Source: Methylobacterium sp. W2
GTDB lineage: Bacteria; Pseudomonadota; Alphaproteobacteria; Rhizobiales; Beijerinckiaceae
NCBI RefSeq assembly: GCF_020662345.1
Contig: NZ_VMOA01000050.1
Span: forward strand, 1 to 38,731
Length of the DNA stretch: 38,731 bases
Direction: 5' to 3'
Both the position numbers and the translations under genes were made by a program. The number at the start of each line of letters is the position of its first letter. Position 1 is the first letter of the stretch. Shown one piece after another: positions 16,901 to 24,846 of the stretch. The notes under the pieces are model-generated. The model had not been told where the DNA came from, ran no database searches, and saw only the letters and a program-made list of their open reading frames with translations.

Positions 16901-17269
16901 TCAGGAAGCTTTCCCGTTTGTACCTGCCGCTTCGTACGCGTCGAGGGCTCGTTCCAAGAGCTCGCCTAACACCAAGCGCTGCTCGTCGGCGAGCCGTGTA
17001 AACCTCTGGGCGGTCTCTTCCGTTACCTTGAGACTCAACTGCTTGTTACGGCCTGTGCGATAGCGTCGCTGTTCAACCTTAGGTGGTGCCGCTACCGTTT
17101 TCTCGCGCGGTGTTGGCTCACGGCTGGGAAAGCCTTGATCTTCGGATACAGCGCGGATGGCTTCCGAAGCGGGGTTTTCTTTCCGCGCTGACAAGGGCGT
17201 CGGCGCAAAGTCACCTAGGTCGAGTTTGCCAAGCGGATCGGTACGTCCAGGTTTAGGCTCGCTTGGCAT
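16901..17269 (-). CDS. ParA partner protein (putative centromere-binding protein)
   Basis: This is a 122-residue protein. The first 70 residues are polar, proline-rich and probably disordered. The last 50 (KQLSLKVTEETAQRFTRLADEQRLVLGELLERALDAYE) match the strand-helix-helix layout of ribbon-helix-helix proteins. Its ATG overlaps the parA stop by one base (TAATG), so translation is coupled, and an intrinsic terminator follows. Family knowledge: small RHH proteins downstream of ParA bind the centromere and stimulate the ATPase. The repeats upstream of parA (17971-18230) are the probable binding site, which would also make the operon self-regulated. Partner function is inferred from position and fold. 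Confidence 0.72.
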   Translation of the reverse strand: MPSEPKPGRTDPLGKLDLGDFAPTPLSARKENPASEAIRAVSEDQGFPSREPTPREKTVAAPPKVEQRRYRTGRNKQLSLKVTEETAQRFTRLADEQRLVLGELLERALDAYEAAGTNGKAS

Positions 17270-17958
17270 TATGCAACCTGCTTAGTCTGGGCCCGGTCGT
17301 CACGCAGGCGTTGAACGATTTCTGCGGCGAATTCGGCGGCGTTGTTGATCGCTACTGCCATGTTGCTGATCCCCTTGCCTGCTAAGCCCTGCAGCGTGCC
17401 ACCGTATGAGAACATCGCTCTATAAGCCTCCCGGTCGCAGAGGCGGGTCTTCAGGACAGGGATTGCACGCTCTTCGAAGCTCAGAAGAATGTGCTTGAGC
17501 GTATTCGGCATGATCGCTGGGTTCGTGCGCGTGACTAGTACGGTGTAGGGGATGTTCCGCCCTCCCCTTCTCTCTGTGCGTTTGATGAGGCCAATCTGGC
17601 GTGCTGCCTGTGAAGCATCGAACTGCGAGCCTTGAACTGGAATCACTACAAGGTCAGACATCGAAATTGCGTGGCTAACCATTAGACTTGCCACGCCCTC
17701 TAAGTCGACGATGACGAACGCGGCGGTGCTCGCGGCTTCGTCAATCTTGTCCATAATGGTTTCTTCCGTTGCACCCCCAACGATCCGAAGGGTTGGTGGA
17801 AGGCCCGGCAACTGGCTCCACTCCTGTACGAACTGATTAGGGTCAGCATCAATGATGGTGACGGTCGCACCTTGCTCGGCCAGCATGCTGCCGAGGATGC
17901 AAGCGGCCGTAGTTTTACCTGCGCCGCCCTTAGGCGATGAGAAGGTGATGACGGGCAT
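17269..17958 (-). CDS. parA: ParA-family partition ATPase
   Basis: This 229-residue ParA/MinD-type ATPase has the deviant Walker A motif KGGAGKTT at residues 10-17 (signature Lys10 and Lys15), TIIDADPN as the A' motif and FVIVDLEG as Walker B. It lacks an N-terminal HTH, so it belongs to the short (type Ib-like) ParA group. It uses ATP-dependent DNA binding to distribute plasmid copies. It forms an operon with the RHH-like gene that overlaps its stop. A repeat-rich AT-richer region sits directly upstream. Strong family call. Confidence 0.92.
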   Translation of the reverse strand: MPVITFSSPKGGAGKTTAACILGSMLAEQGATVTIIDADPNQFVQEWSQLPGLPPTLRIVGGATEETIMDKIDEAASTAAFVIVDLEGVASLMVSHAISMSDLVVIPVQGSQFDASQAARQIGLIKRTERRGGRNIPYTVLVTRTNPAIMPNTLKHILLSFEERAIPVLKTRLCDREAYRAMFSYGGTLQGLAGKGISNMAVAINNAAEFAAEIVQRLRDDRAQTKQVA

Positions 17959-17970
17959 GTGCTCCTCGCT

Positions 17971-18230
17971 GAAAGCTGTCTGGTTTCGGAAAGCCGTCGA
18001 AAAGCCCTTAGGTAATAGAAAGCTGCCAGCTTTCTCTTAACAGCCTGTTAAGCTAACCGCTATCGGAAGGAAATCAGAAAGCTGTCTGGAAGCCGTGAGG
18101 AAGCAGGAAGCCTCCAGAACCTTAATGGCTACCAGAAAGCTTTCTGGTTTTCGGAATGACGTTGACCTCTAGGGTGCCACGGGCGAGAGTAGAAAGCCGT
18201 CCGAGTTCCAACAGAAAGCCAAAAGCTTTC
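17971..18230. repeat. GAAAGC repeat array and palindromes upstream of parA (putative centromere/operator)
   Basis: Copies of GAAAGCYGTC or close variants occur at 17971, 17989, 18018, 18077 and 18192, with further GAAAGC or AGCTTTC halves at 18028 and 18214-18230. A perfect 16-bp palindrome, CCAGAAAGCTTTCTGG, lies at 18132-18147 and a near-palindrome GAAAGCTGCCAGCTTTC at 18018-18034. Two copies extend into CTGG. Such arrays upstream of parA normally act as parS and operator. An origin with iterons is the alternative. Confidence 0.65.
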
Positions 18231-18240
18231 AGGAAGGCAC

Positions 18241-18444
18241 TTAAAACTCTAGAGCAGCTTGTCCGAGCGTAATGCTGGAGTGGCCTAACACGAGCCGTGA
18301 CATAGGAGCCTGACGGGGTGGACGGCCCTCGCTATGGCATCGCTGTGCCAGGATGAGGTCGTTGATCTCATCGACAGGAGGCGTCCATGGGACATGGTCA
18401 GCACCATCGGCCCAAATCTGGCGAAGTACGTCCTTCAGATCCAC
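18241..18444 (-). CDS. Possible small or broken protein
   Basis: This 67-codon frame starts with GTG and encodes a protein-like N-terminal part (DLKDVLRQIWADGADHVPWTP), with Asp, Glu and Leu spacing suggesting a helix, and a less convincing tail. An in-frame stop occurs eleven codons upstream of the GTG. No good ribosome-binding site is seen. It lies between the par repeats and the truncated recombinase gene and may be a remnant joined at the breakpoint. No family recognised. Confidence 0.3.
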   Translation of the reverse strand: MDLKDVLRQIWADGADHVPWTPPVDEINDLILAQRCHSEGRPPRQAPMSRLVLGHSSITLGQAALEF

Positions 18445-18525
18445 GGCATCGATCCGAGGGCAAGGTCCTCATGCGTCGGCTTGGACGACGCCTACATGGC
18501 CGGCTTGCTCAAGGGACAATTCGTT

Positions 18526-18696
18526 TCATGTGTTTGCCTCGGGATGTTTGGTACCAGCCTTGCCGGACTTCTTCTCCTCGAACAGACGCTCACATCCGGC
18601 CTTGGTCAGCGCGTCACGCTGCAGGTCGGGGTTCTGGTCGAGGTTCTGGTCGAGGTTCTGGTCGAGGGTGGAAACACGGGCATATCCAACGAGCAT
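18526..18696 (-). pseudogene. Truncated serine recombinase (left island end)
   Basis: The first 50 codons match the intact serine recombinase at 37292-37897 almost throughout (LVGYARVSTLDQN, then DLQRDALT.AGCERLFEEKKSGKAGTK). The sequence then diverges and stops after 56 codons, so the catalytic core after the serine, the DNA-binding tail and most of the fold are missing. A 12-bp unit is present three times in a row (about 18628-18665), expanding LDQN to LDQNLDQNLDQN; the intact copy has it once. It is oriented opposite to the intact copy and shares its upstream res-like region. It is a relic rather than a working enzyme. Confidence 0.85.
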
Positions 18697-18747
18697 GTCG
18701 GCTTAGTGGATCAAGCGCGTTTATCTGGCAATAGAAATCCAGTCATA

Positions 18748-18813
18748 TTTTCCCGACAAAAATAGGGCGGTTCGAGGCCGCTCGGACCTGATCCATCTCT
18801 AATGTCGTGAATA
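18748..18813. other. Left res-like recombination site
   Basis: TTTTCCCGAC (18748-18757) and a degenerate partner, GTCGTGAATA (18804-18813, 8 of 10 matches to GTCGGGAAAA), are separated by 46 bp. The first arm is 51 bp from the truncated recombinase ATG. Both distances are identical to those at the right-hand site (37175-37240). Similarity to the right site continues through the region between arm and gene, including AAACGCGCTTGA. A resolvase-type res site is inferred. Confidence 0.6.
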
Positions 18814-19192
18814 CGATCGAATACCGGACAGCTATACGGTTAGGACGAATATCCCGATTGGGTGGGATGTGGAAGTTGACCGACCGCCCGTAAGCGGAAA
18901 TTTCGTCTGCGACCCAACTACGCCGTAAGAGCAAGCCAACGTATCTCTTGAAAGCAGACGTTGCAGTCGATCTCGCCGTGCGAGGGCATGATCTCGGATC
19001 TCCGCCTTTCAGAGTGGTGACGCCGCCGCATCATTCCTCTGACTGCTCCTGGGTGACGGCCGTATGCCGTGGTTGAGGACGAGTCGGCGGTCACGCTGAC
19101 GTCACCAATCTTTTTCGTGTGTCAGTGGAATAGACGCGCCCGTTCGGCATCTCTCCCGATGCGGTCATGGTCGACCGCCGGAGACCTCACTC
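18814..19192. other. Island left flank without a supported gene
   Basis: About 380 bp lie between the left res-like site and the first island gene. They contain moderately AT-rich DNA and no convincing frame. The promoter of the COG4315 gene should lie in the last 100 bp; a GGAAT element at 19127 could be part of an ECF-type promoter, but no matching downstream element was found. Confidence 0.4.
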
Positions 19193-19576
19193 ATGCACAC
19201 CATGCTGATCCGCGCTGCCTTTGCGGCCTTCGCCTTCTCCGCCGTCGCCGCCCAGGCCGCTGCGCCTGCGATGACGGCCGAGACTGCCAAGGGGCCGGCG
19301 CTCGTCGATTCCAAGAGCATGACCCTCTACACCTTCGACAAGGACATGGGCGGCAAGTCGATGTGCAACGGCCCCTGCGCCGCCAACTGGCCGGCACTGA
19401 TGGCCGCCTCCGGCTCGGCTGCTAGTGGCGACTGGACGATGGTGACGCGGGACGACGGGACGATGCAGTGGGCCTACAAGGGCAAGCCGCTCTACACCTT
19501 CGCCAAGGATACGAAGCCCGGCGACATCACCGGCGACGGATTCCTCAACGACGCGTGGCACATCGCCAAGCCCTGA
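19193..19576 (+). CDS. Secreted COG4315-family repeat protein
   Basis: This 127-residue protein has a signal peptide (about residues 1-22, ending in AQA-A) and two copies of the family's repeat, each with a LYTF motif (SMTLYTFDKD and KPLYTFAKDT). The pair CNGPCAANWPAL between them is characteristic of the COG4315 predicted lipoprotein/secreted family. Function is unknown; members are often linked to extracytoplasmic-function sigma factors and redox stress. The ATG has GGAG about 9 bp upstream. The sigma factor gene begins 13 bp after its stop, so they may share a transcript. The family call is firm, the role open. Confidence 0.85.
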   Translation: MHTMLIRAAFAAFAFSAVAAQAAAPAMTAETAKGPALVDSKSMTLYTFDKDMGGKSMCNGPCAANWPALMAASGSAASGDWTMVTRDDGTMQWAYKGKPLYTFAKDTKPGDITGDGFLNDAWHIAKP

Positions 19577-19589
19577 TCGGTAAAGCCTC

Positions 19590-20099
19590 GTGGACGAGAT
19601 CGCCGCCCTCATCGAACCGCAGATCCCAGCGTTGCGGCGCTACGCAGTCGCACTGTTGCGGGACCGCGAAGCGGCGGATGACCTCGTCCAGGACACCCTG
19701 GAGCGGGCGTTGTCCGGCTGGTCCGGACGTCGCCGCGACGGCGACCTGCGAGCCTGGCTGTTCACGATCGAGCGCAACCTGTTCCTCGGCACTGTTCGAC
19801 GCCGGGGCCGGCGCGGCATCGATGTCGGCGCTGAGGCTTTGGAGCAGGTGCCCGATCCGGGTGCCGACCCCGAGGCCGTTATGGGGGCACGCGACGTGCT
19901 CACCGGACTCGACGCCCTGCCCGAGGAGCAGCGCTCAGTGCTACTGCTCGTCGCGGTCGAGGATCTGTCTTATGCGGAAGCGGCGCAGGTGCTCGGAGTA
20001 CCGCTGGGCACGGTGATGTCGCGGTTAAGCCGAGCCCGGGAGCGGATGCGAAGTTTTCTGGAAACGGGCCGAACCGGCTTGTTGAGGAGGGTGAAATGA
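19590..20099 (+). CDS. ECF-type RNA polymerase sigma factor
   Basis: This 169-residue protein has a sigma region 2 (ALLRDREAADDLVQDTLERAL, about residues 21-41) and a sigma region 4 HTH (LSYAEAAQVLGVPLGTVMSRLSRAR, about 126-150). The length is typical of ECF factors. It starts with GTG 13 bp after the COG4315 gene. Its stop overlaps the next ATG (ATGA), and that gene encodes a membrane-anchored anti-sigma factor. It probably activates its own operon and other island genes on envelope or oxidant stress, possibly sulfite; the stimulus is inferred from neighbours. Confidence 0.92.
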   Translation: MDEIAALIEPQIPALRRYAVALLRDREAADDLVQDTLERALSGWSGRRRDGDLRAWLFTIERNLFLGTVRRRGRRGIDVGAEALEQVPDPGADPEAVMGARDVLTGLDALPEEQRSVLLLVAVEDLSYAEAAQVLGVPLGTVMSRLSRARERMRSFLETGRTGLLRRVK

Positions 20100-20905
20100 G
20101 CGGGGATCCGCGCCCGGTCGGCGAGGACGACCTGCACGGCCTGATCGACGGTCATCTTGAACCGGAGCGGCAGGCGCTGGTCGAGGCATGGCTCAGGGGA
20201 AACCCCGCGCGGGCGGCCGAGGTCTCGGCGGATCGCGCCCTGCGCGAGCGCTTGCGTACCCGCCTCGCGCCGATTGCCGAGGAGGCGATCCCGGCGCGGC
20301 TCCGGGTGGCCAACATCCGCTCGCGACATAGCCCAATAACCGGGCGCTGGCTTCCGGTCGCGGCTGCGGCCGTGTTCTGCCTCGCGGTCGGCGGTGCCGC
20401 CGGCTGGTTCGGCCATGCCGCGCGGCAGGTACCCACGGTCACGCTTGCGCGAACCGAGCCGGCGACCGACGACGCAGTGGCGGCCTTCCGCACCTACGTG
20501 GTCGAGGCGGTGCATCCGGTGGAGGTGCGCGCCGACGAGAAGCCGCACCTTGTTACGTGGCTCTCGAAGCGCCTCGGCCGGGCGGTGACCACCCCCGACC
20601 TCACGGCCTACGGCTTCCGCCTGATGGGCGGGCGGTTGTTGCCCGCTGGGTCCGAATCCGCAGCGATGCTGATGTACGACGACGACCACGGCACCCGGCT
20701 GACGCTCTACAGCCGCGTGGGCGATGCGGATGGCCGCACAGTGTTCCGCTTCGCCCGCGAGGGCGACGTCGCCGCTTTCTCCTGGGTCGATGGCGGCATG
20801 TCCTACGTCGTCACCGGTCGGACCGACGAGGCCCGGCTGCTCACCGTCGCGCAGGCGGTTGATGCGCAGGTCCGCGGCCTCGCGCCGGATCGGCAGCAGC
20901 CATGA
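20096..20905 (+). CDS. Membrane anti-sigma factor
   Basis: This is a 269-residue protein. The cytoplasmic N-terminal domain (1-84) has the DDLHGLIDGHLEPERQ opening typical of RsiW/ChrR-like anti-sigma factors. A zinc-type HxxxCxxC set is not seen, so it is probably a non-zinc version. A transmembrane helix spans about 85-107, and a periplasmic domain of about 160 residues follows, ending in a segment (VAAFSWVDGGMSYVVTG) found in COG5662-type proteins. It overlaps the sigma gene by 4 bp and the LysR gene by 4 bp. It should hold the sigma factor inactive until a periplasmic signal arrives. Confidence 0.85.
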   Translation: MSGDPRPVGEDDLHGLIDGHLEPERQALVEAWLRGNPARAAEVSADRALRERLRTRLAPIAEEAIPARLRVANIRSRHSPITGRWLPVAAAAVFCLAVGGAAGWFGHAARQVPTVTLARTEPATDDAVAAFRTYVVEAVHPVEVRADEKPHLVTWLSKRLGRAVTTPDLTAYGFRLMGGRLLPAGSESAAMLMYDDDHGTRLTLYSRVGDADGRTVFRFAREGDVAAFSWVDGGMSYVVTGRTDEARLLTVAQAVDAQVRGLAPDRQQP

Positions 20906-21792
20906 CCCTCGACCAGCTCCGCATCTTCGTGGCGGTGGCCGAGCGGCAGCACGTGACGCGGGCCGCCGAGGCACTGAACCTCGTTCAGTCGGCGGTCAGC
21001 GCGGCGATCGCCAATATCGAGGGGCGTCACGCCACCAAGTTGTTCCACCGGGTCGGCCGCGGGATCGAGCTGACCGAGGCGGGGCGCACGTTCCTTGTCG
21101 AGGCCCGTGCCGTGCTCGCCCGGGCGGAGGCCGCCGAACTGGTGCTCGCAGACCTCAGCGGCATGCGACGAGGGACGTTGGCGCTTTACGCCAGCCAGAC
21201 CATCGCCAGCGACTGGCTGCCGCGCCATCTCGTTGCCTTCCGCCGGGCCTACCCCGAGATCGCTATCCGGCTGGCGGTGGGCAACACCACCGACGCCGCC
21301 GACGCGGTGCGCGCGGGGCAGGCCGAACTCGGCTTCGTTGAGGGAGCGCTGGACGACCCGACGCTCGCGAGCACGACCATCGCGCGAGACCAGCTTGTCC
21401 TCGTAGTCGCTCCTGGCCATCCCTTCGCCGGGGCTACTGCCCTCGAACCCAAGGAGCTCGCAACGGCCAATTGGGTGCTGCGCGAGGCGGGATCGGGAAC
21501 CCGCTCGGCTTTCGAGGCGGCGCTGACGGACGCCGGCCTCGCTGCGGCTCAACTCCAAGTCACACTCGAATTGCCCTCGAACGAGGCGGTCCGCGCCGCC
21601 GTCGAGGCCGGGGGCGGGGCCGCCGTGCTGTCCGAGACCGTGGTCGCCGCAGCGCTTCGAGCCGGGACCCTGGTACGGGCGGCGTTCGCCCTGCCGAGCC
21701 GTCCTTTCCGGGTGCTGCGCCACAAGGAGCGCTACTGCAGCCGGGCCGCCGACGCGCTTCTCGACCTGATCGCGACGGCGAACATCAAATGA
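20902..21792 (+). CDS. LysR-family transcription regulator (possibly YeiE-like)
   Basis: This 296-residue protein has an N-terminal winged HTH (LDQLRIFVAVAERQHVTRAAEALNLVQSAVSAAI, residues 3-37) and a C-terminal periplasmic-binding-like effector domain with GSGTRSAFE. Family knowledge: the enterobacterial LysR protein YeiE responds to sulfite and is encoded beside the exporter gene yeiH. Two YeiH genes and sulfite oxidases occur in this island, so sulfite or a related thiol signal is a reasonable effector guess. Twin T-N11-A boxes upstream of the first yeiH gene (29327-29376) are candidate targets. It is coupled by ATGA overlaps to the anti-sigma and DUF202 genes, an unusual setting for a LysR gene. 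Confidence 0.88.
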   Translation: MTLDQLRIFVAVAERQHVTRAAEALNLVQSAVSAAIANIEGRHATKLFHRVGRGIELTEAGRTFLVEARAVLARAEAAELVLADLSGMRRGTLALYASQTIASDWLPRHLVAFRRAYPEIAIRLAVGNTTDAADAVRAGQAELGFVEGALDDPTLASTTIARDQLVLVVAPGHPFAGATALEPKELATANWVLREAGSGTRSAFEAALTDAGLAAAQLQVTLELPSNEAVRAAVEAGGGAAVLSETVVAAALRAGTLVRAAFALPSRPFRVLRHKERYCSRAADALLDLIATANIK

Positions 21793-22160
21793 GTGAGCCC
21801 GCGAAACCCGTGCCCCCCGACGATCCCCGGGTGAGGCTCGCCGAGGACCGGACGGTGCTGGCAGCCGAGCGTACGTTCGTGGCGTGGCTTCGCACCGGGC
21901 TCGCCTTCCTCGGCGTCGGCCTGGCTGCGCAGCGCTTCCTGCGGGAGGTGCTGGCGGTTTGGCCGCTGAAGGTGCTGTCGCTCACGCTGATCGCCTGTGC
22001 GCTCGCCTCGTTCGCCGGCGCCGCATGGCGGGATCGGGCGATTCGAGCGCGTCTTGCCCATACCGAGATCCCGATGATGCCGCGCATCCTCACCGTCGGG
22101 ATCGCGGCCCTGCTGATCGCGATCTCGGGCCTTGCGGCCACCGCCCTACTCTGGGCGTGA
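21789..22160 (+). CDS. DUF202 / YidH-family inner-membrane protein
   Basis: This 123-residue protein contains the DUF202 signature LAEDRTVLAAERTFVAWLRTGLAFLGVG at about 17-44, which runs into the first transmembrane helix. Two more helices follow, near 55-75 and 97-120. The start overlaps the LysR stop (ATGA). Members are small membrane proteins of unknown biochemical role. It is the last gene of the operon and converges with the SUOX-like gene with only 2 bp between stop codons. Its place suggests an accessory to the sulfite response; this is inference. Confidence 0.85.
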   Translation: MSEPAKPVPPDDPRVRLAEDRTVLAAERTFVAWLRTGLAFLGVGLAAQRFLREVLAVWPLKVLSLTLIACALASFAGAAWRDRAIRARLAHTEIPMMPRILTVGIAALLIAISGLAATALLWA

Positions 22161-22162
22161 GG

Positions 22163-23248
22163 TCAGGCCACCGTGACCCGTACCCGGTGCCAGGCGGCGC
22201 TGAGGTAACCCTTGTAGTTCCAGGTGTCGTCCGGCGCCGCAGGCTGGGTCTGGCCGGCTGAGTCCCAGGCCCGCACCGCGAGTTCGTGTTCGCCCGCGGT
22301 CAGCTCGCAGTCGATCTCCCAGAACGTCCAGGCGTAGGGTGCGTCCGCATCGCGGTCGATCCGGGCCTGTGCCCAGCTGCGACCGCCATCCGTCGAGACG
22401 TCGACGCGGGCGACCGCGCGGTCGCTGGCGATGGCGTAGCCGCGGATCGCGTGCCGGCCGGCCTTCAACGCTGCGCCGCGGGCGGGCTCGCAGATCGCGC
22501 TGTTGAGCGGCATCGCCTCGATGGTGATGCCGTGGGTGGGGTCGGCGGTCTCGGCGGTCACGTCGGGCGGAAACAGCTTGTAGTCGTCGGCCTGCATCGG
22601 ATTGTCGGAGGGCCGGTCCTGCACCGTGATGCGGGCGAGCCACTTCGGGCTGCGGATACCGGCAAATCCCGGCACCACCACGCGCAGGGGGTGGCCATGC
22701 TCGGGGGAGAGATGCTCGCCGTTCATTGCGAAGGCGACCAACGTATCGGGGGCCAGCGCCTTGGCGAGCGGGATCGAGGCGCCGAAACGCGTGTCCGTGT
22801 CCGCGATCCGGTCGTGGCTCTCGAAGGCCACGTGGCGCGTATCGCCCGCATCGATGCCGGCCGCGCGCAGCACGTCGGCGAGGCGCACCCCAGTCCATTT
22901 CGCGTTGCCGATGGCGCCGGGCGCCCACGGGTCGCCGGAGACCGGGGCCACCGCTAGCATGTCGGCCCGGCGGTTGCCGGCGCATTGCATTACCGCCGTG
23001 ACGGTGACGGGCGCGAACCGCGTCTTCAGATCGGCAATGGACAGTTCGAGCGGCGTCGCAACCATCCCGTCGACGGTCAGGCGGTAGCTGTCGGCGTCGA
23101 GATCCGGGATATTCCCGTGGCTGCGGACGTAGAAGTCGGCCTGCTCGGTGAGGAAGGCGGCGCGTAGGCGATCGAGCGGTGGCTCGGCGTTGTAGGGCGC
23201 CTTTCCGTGGACGATGAGGCGGTCCTTGCGCTGGAACAGGCCGAGCAT
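22163..23248 (-). CDS. Cytoplasmic SUOX-like molybdenum sulfite oxidase
   Basis: This 361-residue protein has an oxidoreductase molybdopterin domain (about 40-225) and a Mo-co dimerisation domain (about 235-355). The presumed molybdenum ligand is Cys89 in VMQCAGNRR, which is closer to the eukaryotic and plant sulfite oxidase CAGNRR than to the CSGNSR of the two SorA-like proteins here. There is no Tat or Sec signal, so it should act in the cytoplasm. No heme b domain is attached, so it resembles the plant-type enzyme, which can use oxygen. The ATG at 23248 lacks a strong ribosome-binding site. It lies downstream of the YncE-like gene on the same strand. Sulfite as substrate is likely but not proven. 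Confidence 0.85.
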   Translation of the reverse strand: MLGLFQRKDRLIVHGKAPYNAEPPLDRLRAAFLTEQADFYVRSHGNIPDLDADSYRLTVDGMVATPLELSIADLKTRFAPVTVTAVMQCAGNRRADMLAVAPVSGDPWAPGAIGNAKWTGVRLADVLRAAGIDAGDTRHVAFESHDRIADTDTRFGASIPLAKALAPDTLVAFAMNGEHLSPEHGHPLRVVVPGFAGIRSPKWLARITVQDRPSDNPMQADDYKLFPPDVTAETADPTHGITIEAMPLNSAICEPARGAALKAGRHAIRGYAIASDRAVARVDVSTDGGRSWAQARIDRDADAPYAWTFWEIDCELTAGEHELAVRAWDSAGQTQPAAPDDTWNYKGYLSAAWHRVRVTVA

Positions 23249-23327
23249 GGGGTCTTTGTCCTGCGTTCGTGACGTGTCGACGACGAGAACGCGCCGGGAG
23301 CCGAGAAGGCACCCGACGCGCGACGCC

Positions 23328-24311
23328 TCAGGGCTTCATGGTCGAGATGACCGCGTTCTTCGCCCGGTCCACCACGGCGACGCTAAGGTCGCGGTTGAGG
23401 ACGTAGGCGTGGGCGTTGTCGGCCGAGAACGCGATCGCCTGGCGCGGCTCGTTCAGGCCGGTCACCGTGGCGACGACCTTGAGGGTGCCGGTATCGATCA
23501 CCGAGAGCGAGTTGTCCTTGAGGTTGCCCGAATAGACGAAGTGCCCGTCCGGGGTCAGCGCGGCGCCGTAGGGGTCCTTGCCCACTGCCACCTCGGAGGT
23601 GACCTTACGGGCGGCGACATCGACCACGCCGATGGTGTTGCGGCCGCTGTTGGCTGCAAACAGCGTCTTTCCGTCCTTGGTGATCGAGATGGCGCGCAGC
23701 TTGTCGAACCCGGCGATCTCGCCGGTGATCTTGTTGGTGGCGGTATCGACCAACGTGATCTTGTCGCCGAGGAAGTTCGTCACGAACACGGTCTTGCCGT
23801 CCGGCGACAGCTTCACGCCCTGGCGCGGCTGCGCGAAGCCGGGGATCACAGCCTCGGCGAGCATGGTCCTGGTGTCGAACACGGTCAGCGTGCTTGCGGC
23901 CTCGTTATTGACGTAGAGCTTGCCCCCGTCGGCCGAGAGCACCGTACCGAACGAGCCGGGGCCCGCGGCGAGAACGCCGGCCTCCTTGCCGGTGGCGGTC
24001 TCGTAGACCGTGATCCGGCCGGTGCCGCTGTCGGAGACGTAGAAACGGGCGCCGTCCGGCGCGAACACGATGTTTCGCGGCGTGACGAAGCCGTCGAGGC
24101 GGCGCAGCACCGTGCCCTTGGCGACGTCGTAGACGACGACGGCGCTCTCCTCGCTGTTCGACACAGCGGCGACGGTCCCGGCGGCGTTCAGCGCCAGTGC
24201 GTTGTTCTTGATCGCGCCGTCGAAGCCGGCGGCGAACCCGGGCTGGGCCTGCGCTAGGAGCAAGGCGGCTCCGGCGAGGAGGGTGCGGAGGCTGGTGCGG
24301 ATATGGGTCAT
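23328..24311 (-). CDS. Periplasmic YVTN/YncE-like beta-propeller protein
   Basis: This 327-residue protein has a signal peptide (about 1-27, ending FAAG) and seven repeating blades with phrases such as PDGKTVFVTN, GKLYVNNEA and DGHFVYSGN, typical of the YVTN beta-propeller family. The start at 24311 was chosen because it begins the signal peptide; the frame is open for 35 more codons without such character. Family members bind proteins, cofactors or DNA; none has an assigned reaction here. It sits between sorB- and SUOX-like genes on the same strand and may support electron transfer or metal handling in the periplasm. Confidence 0.82.
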   Translation of the reverse strand: MTHIRTSLRTLLAGAALLLAQAQPGFAAGFDGAIKNNALALNAAGTVAAVSNSEESAVVVYDVAKGTVLRRLDGFVTPRNIVFAPDGARFYVSDSGTGRITVYETATGKEAGVLAAGPGSFGTVLSADGGKLYVNNEAASTLTVFDTRTMLAEAVIPGFAQPRQGVKLSPDGKTVFVTNFLGDKITLVDTATNKITGEIAGFDKLRAISITKDGKTLFAANSGRNTIGVVDVAARKVTSEVAVGKDPYGAALTPDGHFVYSGNLKDNSLSVIDTGTLKVVATVTGLNEPRQAIAFSADNAHAYVLNRDLSVAVVDRAKNAVISTMKP

Positions 24312-24496
24312 GAAGCGGGTCTCTCGGGCATGCGCGCTCGTTCGGCGGCCGGGGCCTACCGTGAGGGCTGGTTCGAAATCGGAAATCCGTGGTCTAAGGC
24401 CGGGCCGGCCGTGCATCGCCCTGGGGAGACGCCGGAAGGCGCGGTCTATTCCCCGAGGCCGGCGAAAAAAGCGCGGCGGCCTCGGGATTCGGGGGT

Positions 24497-24835
24497 TCAG
24501 GGTGCCGGCTTCAACGCCGTCAGGTAGTCGACGATGGTCTGCACGTCGGCCTGATCAACGGGCGCATTGTAGACGTGGACCATCTTGTTCACGGTCTCGG
24601 TCCACTGCGCCTTCGTGAGCTTGGGTTGGGTTAGCACCATCCCGGCCGAGTGGCAGGCGAGGCAGTTGTTGTTGACCGCCTCGGCCCCCTGTCCGTCGGG
24701 GAAGGTCCGGTCGGAGGTCGGCATCGCGATGGATTGTGAGGTGAAGCGCATCGGCTCGGGGGCCGGGGCGGCAAGCGCCACCAGAGGAGACAAGGCGAGC
24801 GCGGCGATCAGGGCCGCCGGATGGATCGGGTTCAT
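24497..24835 (-). CDS. SorB-like periplasmic cytochrome c
   Basis: This 112-residue protein has a signal peptide (about 1-23, ending LAA-P) and a single heme-binding motif CLACH (Cys58, Cys61, His62). Met66 and Met84 downstream are candidate sixth ligands. The C-terminal part (VQTIVDYLTALKPAP) matches the closing helix of small cytochromes c. Its GAGGAG ribosome-binding site overlaps the stop of the SorA-like gene 11 bp upstream. Family knowledge: SorB accepts electrons from the SorA molybdenum centre and passes them to the respiratory chain. Confidence 0.88.
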   Translation of the reverse strand: MNPIHPAALIAALALSPLVALAAPAPEPMRFTSQSIAMPTSDRTFPDGQGAEAVNNNCLACHSAGMVLTQPKLTKAQWTETVNKMVHVYNAPVDQADVQTIVDYLTALKPAP

Positions 24836-24846
24836 GGCTGGTCTCC

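Noticed and set aside
18628..18665. Possible CRISPR-like short repeat
   Set aside because: The units are 12 bp, directly adjacent without spacers, and lie in frame within a gene relic.
18353..18765. Plus-strand frames of 115-143 codons across the truncated recombinase region
   Set aside because: They read the recombinase relic backwards, and the FWSR repeat in one of them is only the antisense of the 12-bp LDQN repeat.
19970..20974. A 334-codon minus-strand frame opposite the sigma/anti-sigma genes
   Set aside because: It is a shadow of the two well-supported plus-strand genes, with no family features.
23214..24257. A 347-codon plus-strand frame opposite the beta-propeller gene
   Set aside because: Composition is dominated by His, Gly, Arg and Asp, as expected for antisense of GC-rich coding DNA; the minus strand encodes a signal peptide and propeller blades.
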